NCBI GenBank assembly: GCA_945877855.1
Contig: CAMDWA010000026.1
Location: forward strand, 1 to 37,048
Reading direction: 5' to 3'
DNA: 37,048 nucleotides
DNA from: Thermoflexus hugenholtzii JAD2
GTDB lineage: Bacteria > Chloroflexota > Anaerolineae > J036 > Brachytrichaceae
How positions within the stretch are numbered: position 1 is the stretch's first letter; every line of letters starts with the position of its first letter. The translations under genes and the position numbers were made by a program. Positions 32,842-37,048 of this stretch are shown in pieces. The notes below the pieces were generated by a model. The model was not told the DNA's origin, did not search any database, and saw nothing but the letters and a program-made list of their open reading frames with translations.

Positions 32842-33588
32842 TTAGGGTTTAGAAATGGCTTTTCGCGTCTTTTCTAGGCGCGTAGTCACCCCGGCATAAT
32901 GTTGGTCTAGTTTTGTTTGTGATGTAGCAATGTCGCCAATAAATACCGCATACGCAATCGCGGCGTGATCTTCGTAGGTGCGCATCACATCTATATTGGC
33001 AATTTCCAAATTCTCAATTGCGCGTCTGAGCATTAACCAAAAGGTATCAAGTAATTTAAGCAATACCTTATTATTTAAGCACAAAAATAAACAACGATGA
33101 AATTCACGATCTTCTTCGGGAAATTCTTCGTTGCGATCCGCCAGCGTTTTCATTTGCGCCAAAACGGCTTTTAATTTGGCGTGGTCGGCTGGGCGCATTT
33201 CGTGAATGGCCTGCCCAATCATGCCAACCTCAAGCACCCGCCGCACCTGCAACAAATCGGTCAAAGCATCAAGCTCCATCCATACGTTATAAGACAAGCT
33301 ATCGAGCAATGGGTCGAGCGAAAAATCGCCCACAAACAAACCACTGCCCCGCCGCACTTCGATCATGCCCAAAGCCGATAAGGCTTTTACCGCCTCACGC
33401 ACCGAATTTCGACTAATGCCCAACTGCTTTACCAACTCAGTTTCGGGCGGCAATTCGCTGCCCGGCGGCAAACGGTTGCTCAAAATATATTCACGGATGG
33501 CGTCTTGCGCTGAACGCGCCAATGACGGTGGGTTATCCAAACGTTTAAGCAACGTTGGCACAGTCGAGGCACTAAGCAAATTCAGCAT
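32842..33588 (-). CDS. GntR-family transcriptional regulator, FadR/FCD subgroup
   Basis: 248 residues. Winged helix at about 20-90 (LPPGSELPPETELVKQLGISRNSVREAVKALSALGMIEVRRGSG with the typical LPSE-like motif, here LPPE), and a helical FCD ligand-binding domain at about 105-240. FCD regulators respond to carboxylic or sugar acids and include the sialate regulator NanR. It is the first gene of the minus-strand set and faces the amidohydrolase gene across 119 bp, so it could control both directions. A perfect-consensus promoter sits so close that the transcript is almost certainly leaderless. Confidence 0.9.
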   Translation of the reverse strand: MLNLLSASTVPTLLKRLDNPPSLARSAQDAIREYILSNRLPPGSELPPETELVKQLGISRNSVREAVKALSALGMIEVRRGSGLFVGDFSLDPLLDSLSYNVWMELDALTDLLQVRRVLEVGMIGQAIHEMRPADHAKLKAVLAQMKTLADRNEEFPEEDREFHRCLFLCLNNKVLLKLLDTFWLMLRRAIENLEIANIDVMRTYEDHAAIAYAVFIGDIATSQTKLDQHYAGVTTRLEKTRKAISKP

Positions 33589-33596
33589 TCTTTCAT

Positions 33597-33625
33597 ATTA
33601 TAGCCACATGTAGGATATCTGTCAA
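33597..33625 (-). promoter_or_regulatory. Consensus sigma-70 promoter of the GntR gene, leaderless
   Basis: Minus strand: TTGACA (33620-33625), 17-bp spacer, TATAAT (33597-33602), a perfect match in both boxes and spacing. Transcription should begin at about 33588-33590, and the GntR ATG is 33588-33586, leaving no room for a ribosome-binding site. A promoter this strong in front of a repressor implies tight autorepression, but no obvious GntR-type palindrome is seen. Confidence 0.85.
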
Positions 33626-33668
33626 CTATGAAATTTTACATATTACATTAAATAGAGAAGGATTTATC

Positions 33669-33699
33669 TGGACAACGATAATGATCTTGGCATTAAAAT
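33669..33699 (+). promoter_or_regulatory. Possible promoter of the amidohydrolase gene
   Basis: TGGACA (33669-33674) and TAAAAT (33694-33699) with a 19-bp spacer would start transcription near 33706, two bases before the amidohydrolase ATG. Moderate match; the long spacer may indicate activation. Confidence 0.4.
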
Positions 33700-33707
33700 A
33701 CCTTTAA

Positions 33708-34886
33708 ATGAATGATTCAGCGTGGATAGTTGACACCGATATTCACCCGTATATCGACCCACAACGGGTGGCCGATTTTTTGCCCCAGCCATGGCGGCGA
33801 CGTGTGCAATCCGGCAATGCTGGCCCCGGTCACTTGGGATATTGGAACCCCAACGGGGTGCGGCGCAACGATATTTTTGCGCCCGATGACTCACCCGAAA
33901 AAGGCAAACGTGTCGATGCCGATGCCGCGACGATGGTGAAACATCATCTCGACCGTTTTGCGCTCTCACACGGTATTTTGAATGCCGACTTAATCAACGT
34001 CGGGCTTTCACCCGAAACTGATTTTGCCTGTGCCTTTATGTCAGGCGTAAATGAGGCCATTGTGACCGATTGGTTTGCTGTCAGTCCGCGTATTCTGGCT
34101 TCCATTCATGTCACCCCCACCGACCCCCAGCACGCCGCCGCCGAAATTCGGCGCTGGGCGGCGCACCCTCAATTTGTGCAGGTGCTCATGCCTAGCGGCT
34201 CGCGCACAGCCTATGGCAGCCGCCTCTATCATTCCATCTATGCTGCCGCCGAAGAATGTGGCTTGCCAGTTGCCATTCACCCCGGCACCGAAGGCTTGGG
34301 CGTGTCGGGGGTGCCGACGGCGGCAGGCTACCCCAGCAATTATCTCGAATGGCACACCGGTTTAGTTGGCAGCTATTTGGCGCATCTGATCAGTTTGATT
34401 AGCGAGGGCGTATTTGTCAAATTCCCAAAACTCAAATTTGTCATGATCGAAGGCGGTGTCTCGTGGCTTGTGCCCGTTTTGTGGCGCTTCGACAAAAATT
34501 GGAAAGCCTTGCGTCAATTATCCCCCTGGCTCATTCACCCGCCCAGCCACTATGCCTACGAGCATATTTTGCTCACCACCCAGCCCATCGAAGAACCCGA
34601 AAACCCGCAACAATTACAAACCTTATTGGCCATGATGCCGATTGAGAAAATGTTGATGTTTTCGAGCGATTACCCGCATTGGGATGGCGACACACCCGAT
34701 TTTGTCGGTCGGCACATTCCAGCCGCCCACCGGCAAAAAGTATTGCGTGATACAGCGTGGGCGCTTTATCGCCTCGACGAACGCACGAAAAACATCGATA
34801 CGAACCACACCGCAAAATCAATCCAAAATCCCAAATCTAAAATCCAAAATCCCTATGTCCCTATATCAAATCACGAGCTTGAATGA
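33708..34886 (+). CDS. Amidohydrolase_2-family metal-dependent hydrolase or decarboxylase
   Basis: 392 residues, TIM barrel of the ACMSD/amidohydrolase_2 group. Metal-site elements: DTDIHP near residues 9-14 (a D-x-H version of the usual H-x-H), AIHPGTEG near 190, and the catalytic Asp in FSSDYPHWDGD near 322-333. The group hydrolyses or decarboxylates ring-derived acids. The last ~30 residues (SIQNPKSKIQNP) are encoded by a heptad array and look like an acquired tail. The C-terminus overlaps the Rieske gene by 32 nt. No ribosome-binding site is visible; the transcript may be leaderless. Divergent from the GntR regulator, so probably part of the same regulon. Confidence 0.82.
   Translation: MNDSAWIVDTDIHPYIDPQRVADFLPQPWRRRVQSGNAGPGHLGYWNPNGVRRNDIFAPDDSPEKGKRVDADAATMVKHHLDRFALSHGILNADLINVGLSPETDFACAFMSGVNEAIVTDWFAVSPRILASIHVTPTDPQHAAAEIRRWAAHPQFVQVLMPSGSRTAYGSRLYHSIYAAAEECGLPVAIHPGTEGLGVSGVPTAAGYPSNYLEWHTGLVGSYLAHLISLISEGVFVKFPKLKFVMIEGGVSWLVPVLWRFDKNWKALRQLSPWLIHPPSHYAYEHILLTTQPIEEPENPQQLQTLLAMMPIEKMLMFSSDYPHWDGDTPDFVGRHIPAAHRQKVLRDTAWALYRLDERTKNIDTNHTAKSIQNPKSKIQNPYVPISNHELE
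34820..34854 (+). repeat. Five heptads AATCCAA / AATCCCA / AATCTAA inside the amidohydrolase 3' end
   Basis: Units AATCCAA, AATCCCA, AATCTAA, AATCCAA and AATCCCT are contiguous and end exactly at the Rieske ATG (34855). Unlike the other arrays there is no complementary arm nearby. Three heptads equal seven codons, so the peptide shows a 7-residue period (IQNPKSK). Confidence 0.85.
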
Positions 34887-35208
34887 GCTACCGCCGGGTG
34901 CTCGCAAATTGGTCACAGTGGCAGGCAAAGCCATTGGCGTATTTAACGTCAATGGGCAAATCGTGGCGGTGCAAAACATTTGCCCACACGAGCTTGCGCC
35001 CATTTGTGTCGGGCGGGTCGATGGCACCACCCTCGAATCGCAACCCGGCCAAATGATTTGGGGGCGCGATGGCGAAATTTTAGCCTGCCCTTGGCATGGT
35101 TGGGAGTTTGATTTATTGACCGGCCAATGCCTCACCGACCGGCGGCGTTTGCGGCAATTTGAAGTAAAAATCGTGGACGAAACTATTTTTATCGCAGTGT
35201 ATAGTTAA
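34855..35208 (+). CDS. Rieske-type [2Fe-2S] ferredoxin-like protein
   Basis: 117 residues, single Rieske domain. Ligand boxes CPHELAP (Cys/His near 43-45) and CPWHGW (Cys/His near 79-82) are complete, and the DLLTGQCL hairpin follows. It lacks the catalytic domain of a ring-hydroxylating oxygenase, so it is an electron carrier or small regulatory domain. The start is the ATG at 34855: upstream sequence in this frame runs through the heptad array and amidohydrolase gene. No Shine-Dalgarno sequence is present; translation may be coupled to the overlapping amidohydrolase gene. Possible electron donor for the di-iron protein encoded at 26222-27457 (inference). Confidence 0.88.
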   Translation: MSLYQITSLNELPPGARKLVTVAGKAIGVFNVNGQIVAVQNICPHELAPICVGRVDGTTLESQPGQMIWGRDGEILACPWHGWEFDLLTGQCLTDRRRLRQFEVKIVDETIFIAVYS

Positions 35209-35212
35209 CCCC

Positions 35213-35353
35213 ATGCGAAATCGTTACCAGCGTTATCGACGACGTTATTCTTCGTGGCGGCAAACCCGCCGGTTTAACACCCGCCGATTTAACCTCACTG
35301 TATTTTTCATTATTGCGGCTTTAATTGTGATTTTAGTCGTTATAAATGCCTGA
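35213..35353 (+). CDS. Small Arg-rich single-pass membrane protein (46 aa)
   Basis: An ATG at 35213, four bases after the Rieske stop, opens a 46-codon frame to a TGA at 35351-35353. The first 27 residues are very basic (about 11 Arg, with Tyr, Trp and Asn). Residues 28-44 are a clean hydrophobic helix (LTVFFIIAALIVILVVI), followed by NA. The 8-nt overlap with the transaldolase ATG (35346) and the close Rieske stop point to a translated, coupled gene. A cytoplasmic Arg-rich tail with a C-terminal anchor (positive-inside rule) could bind nucleic acid, acidic protein or lipid head groups. No known family recognised. Confidence 0.6.
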   Translation: MRNRYQRYRRRYSSWRQTRRFNTRRFNLTVFFIIAALIVILVVINA

Positions 35354-36479
35354 TTCGCTATCTATTATTATGAATACTACCTCCCTTCACCGAATTAATG
35401 CCCTCGGGCAAAGCATTTGGTATGACAACATTCGCCGTGCCCTGATTGAAATGGGCGATTTGCAAGCCTTAATTGACAAAGGCGTTACGGGTGTCACCAG
35501 CAACCCCACCATTTTCGAAAAAGCCATCGCAGGCAGCGCCGATTATGATACCGATATTCGCCGCCTAACCAACGAAGGCAAAAGCGTCACCGAAATTTAT
35601 GAGACCTTAGCGACGACCGACATCGCCAGTGGCGCAGATTTGCTGCGCCCTATTTACGAGCGCACGGCCGGGGCCGATGGTTTTATCAGCCTCGAAGTTA
35701 GCCCCACCTTGGCCCACGACACCCCCGGCACCATCGCCGAAGGCAAACGCCTTTTTGCCGCCTTGGGTCGCCCCAATGTCATGATCAAAGTGCCAGCCAC
35801 CCCCGCTGGCATCCCCGCCATTCGCGCCCTGATTGGGGCCGGGGTGAATATCAATGTCACGCTAATTTTTGACACAGCCCAATACGAAGCCGTCGCCAAT
35901 GCTTACCTTGCTGGGTTAGAAGATTGGGCTTCTGGCGGCGGCGATTTAAGCAAAGTTGCATCGGTCGCCTCATTCTTCGTCAGCCGTGTCGATAGCAGCA
36001 TCGACAAGCTGCTTGAAAAAGTCGAAGGGGGAGCCGCTCTCATGGGCCAAGCTGCCATTGCCAACGCCAAAGTTGCCTATGCCCGTTTTGGCGAATTGTT
36101 TAGCGGGGCACGCTGGTCTGCACTGGCGGCAGCAGGGGCACGAGTACAGCGCCCATTATGGGCCAGCACCGGCACCAAAAACCCAAAATATTCCGATGTG
36201 CTTTACATCGACACCCTGATCGGCCCCGACACAGTTAACACCGTGCCCCCCGCTACCCTCACCGCGATTCTCGATCATGGCATCGCGGCCCGCACCATTG
36301 ATGTAAATGTCGCACAAGCACATGAAACTTTGGCGCAATTGATGCAGTTAGGCATCAATATTCATGTGGTCGCCGAAGCCTTACAAACCGAAGGCGTTGC
36401 CTCATTCGCTAAATCGTTTGAAACCTTGATGGCCGCCCTTAGCGAAAAACGCCAGCGTTTGTTGGCTGCAAATCATTAA
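35346..36479 (+). CDS. tal: Transaldolase (large, ~375-residue form)
   Basis: 377 residues, pentose-phosphate pathway enzyme moving a dihydroxyacetone unit between sugar phosphates. GVTGVTSNPTIFEKAI (47-62) and the Schiff-base Lys148 in VMIKVPAT identify the family; SLEVSP (115-120) and VASFFVSRVD are further transaldolase stretches. The length matches the longer bacterial form found in actinobacteria, cyanobacteria and Chloroflexota. The start is either the ATG at 35346, overlapping the small-protein stop, or the ATG at 35370, which gives a more typical N-terminus. A perfect 32-bp hairpin follows the stop. Confidence 0.92.
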   Translation: MPDSLSIIMNTTSLHRINALGQSIWYDNIRRALIEMGDLQALIDKGVTGVTSNPTIFEKAIAGSADYDTDIRRLTNEGKSVTEIYETLATTDIASGADLLRPIYERTAGADGFISLEVSPTLAHDTPGTIAEGKRLFAALGRPNVMIKVPATPAGIPAIRALIGAGVNINVTLIFDTAQYEAVANAYLAGLEDWASGGGDLSKVASVASFFVSRVDSSIDKLLEKVEGGAALMGQAAIANAKVAYARFGELFSGARWSALAAAGARVQRPLWASTGTKNPKYSDVLYIDTLIGPDTVNTVPPATLTAILDHGIAARTIDVNVAQAHETLAQLMQLGINIHVVAEALQTEGVASFAKSFETLMAALSEKRQRLLAANH

Positions 36480-36504
36480 ACGGTAGAAATTAAAACAAAT
36501 TTTC

Positions 36505-36577
36505 GCCTAACGCACTATCACTTGGTATTTGGAGAGAGTTTAGCCCTCTCCAAATACCAAGTGATAGTGCGTTAGGC
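36505..36577. terminator. Perfect 32-bp inverted repeat after transaldolase
   Basis: Arms 36505-36536 and 36546-36577 match perfectly around a 9-nt loop. The left flank TTAAAACAAATTTTCGCC (36490-36507) and the right-flank CATTACAT belong to the same element type as 2682-2750, but the stem sequence is different. Confidence 0.78.
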
Positions 36578-36611
36578 ATTACATTAAGATACTTAAATTT
36601 ATCCAAATTCT

Positions 36612-36640
36612 TTCGACCTTCTTTTGTCTTATGATAAAAT
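36612..36640 (+). promoter_or_regulatory. Probable promoter of the tRNA-Ser pair
   Basis: TTCGAC (36612-36617), 17-bp spacer, TAAAAT (36635-36640); transcription would start near 36647, six bases before the first tRNA. Confidence 0.55.
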
Positions 36641-36652
36641 CTAGCCCTGCTT

Positions 36653-36741
36653 GGAAAGGTGGCAGAGCGGTTTAATGCGGCGGTCTTGAAAACCGTTGTG
36701 GGTCTTTAGGCTCACCGTGAGTTCAAATCTCACCCTTTCCG
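36653..36741 (+). tRNA. tRNA-Ser (anticodon TGA)
   Basis: Acceptor stem GGAAAGG (36653-36659) pairs with CCTTTCC (36734-36740), G is the discriminator base, and CCA is not encoded. The anticodon loop CTTGAAA gives TGA, reading UCA and UCN codons. A long variable arm and the T-arm GTTCAAATC are class II tRNA-Ser features. Length 89 nt. Confidence 0.95.
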
Positions 36742-36803
36742 TTAGGAATTGTTTTCTTGCGGAAATAAAGATTTTTGCAACTTAGCTTTTCTGATTTAGC
36801 TTA

Positions 36804-36892
36804 GGGGAGGTGCCGGAGTGGACGAACGGAGCCGCCTGCTAAGCGGTTGTCCGGGTAAAACTGGACCCAGGGTTCGAATCCCTGCCTCCCCG
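36804..36892 (+). tRNA. tRNA-Ser (anticodon GCT)
   Basis: Acceptor GGGGAGG (36804-36810) pairs with CCTCCCC (36885-36891), discriminator G, no encoded CCA. The anticodon stem GCCGC/GCGGT encloses CTGCTAA, so the anticodon is GCT (AGC/AGU codons). Long variable arm and T-arm GTTCGAATC. Length 89 nt, 62 bp after the first tRNA-Ser. Confidence 0.95.
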
Positions 36893-36895
36893 TCC

Positions 36896-36933
36896 AGCGA
36901 GTGCGCTCAAATATGAGCGCACTCGCTTTTTTT
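36896..36933 (+). terminator. Intrinsic terminator of the tRNA-Ser pair
   Basis: A 13-bp stem (36896-36908 and 36915-36927, AGCGAGTGCGCTC and complement) with a 6-nt loop is followed directly by seven T residues. This is the only textbook hairpin-plus-U-run terminator in the window. Confidence 0.92.
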
Positions 36934-36960
36934 ACACCCTTATTCGGGTAAACCCCAAAA

Positions 36961-37048
36961 ACGTAATGCCGAACTCACTATATGGCCTTTGAAGGCATGG
37001 ACTTTGCCCATGCCTTCAGACAGTGTTTCTTAAAACAATTTTTCGCCG
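36961..37048. repeat. Dispersed inverted-repeat element, related to 2682-2750, plus the start of another at the edge
   Basis: 36968-37000 repeats the stem of the element at 2682 with few differences. An inner hairpin pairs 36990-37000 with 37008-37018. The outer right arm has diverged. The last 19 bases (37030-37047, TTAAAACAATTTTTCGCC) repeat the conserved flank that precedes the hairpins at 2682 and 36505, so another element probably starts just past the window. Confidence 0.75.

Noticed and set aside
36653-36933. tRNA-Ser genes as phage or island attachment sites
   Set aside because: No direct repeat of either tRNA 3' end and no integrase gene in the window.

Overview
The window (about 37 kb, roughly 50% GC in its coding part) looks like chromosomal DNA of a member of the Chloroflexota. 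This is inferred from style, not from a marker gene: lipoproteins with long Ala/Pro/Thr-rich linkers behind the lipobox, a secreted glycosidase with a Thr/Pro linker and a short C-terminal VPNVMR-type tail, no outer-membrane genes, and many ABC-transport and sugar-acid genes. Only the first ~350 bases are clearly AT-rich. They hold the 3' end of a probable MvaI/BcnI-type restriction endonuclease and may be acquired DNA.

Layout. 1-2583: restriction-enzyme fragment and a secreted clan GH-A glycosidase (minus strand). 2584-2960: divergent spacer with two long hairpins. 2961-5118: PadR regulator, ModA and ModB in one operon behind a palindromic operator, with no ModC. 5394-11176: six-gene operon (substrate-binding lipoprotein, two permeases, ATPase, glycerophosphodiesterase, sugar isomerase). 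11285-17063 (minus): a membrane coiled-coil protein, an NMT1-like/OmpA fusion, a solute-binding/vWA fusion and an MFS carrier. 17244-18980 UbiB-type kinase; 19034-20161 MnmA (minus); 20361-21614 MFS exporter. 21860-33588 (minus): a large catabolic cluster of FadR-type GntR regulator, YhcH, family-5 solute-binding protein, HpcH/HpaI aldolase, DppB and DppC permeases, ferritin-like di-iron protein, alpha/beta hydrolase, MDR dehydrogenase, AstE/AspA-like deacylase and N-acetylneuraminate-lyase homologue. 33708-36479: divergent amidohydrolase, Rieske protein, a 46-residue Arg-rich membrane peptide and transaldolase. 36653-36933: two tRNA-Ser genes and a terminator.

How the genes work together. 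The 5.4-11.2 kb operon reads as import of a phosphodiester or polyol-phosphate compound followed by cytoplasmic hydrolysis and isomerisation. The 21.9-35.2 kb region reads as uptake and retro-aldol breakdown of a sialic-acid-like or other 2-keto-3-deoxy sugar acid, with oxidative and deacylating accessory enzymes. The 12.6-17.1 kb set looks like an envelope sensing or scaffold system built from chimeric binding proteins.

The most unusual layer is intergenic. Nearly every gene boundary carries either (i) a long near-perfect inverted repeat, some sharing a conserved AACA-TTTTT-GCC flank, or (ii) arrays of degenerate 7-bp tandem repeats, usually facing their reverse complement so that the RNA would form a heptad-periodic hairpin. 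The heptad sequence differs between loci, but the same few heptad families recur at distant sites.
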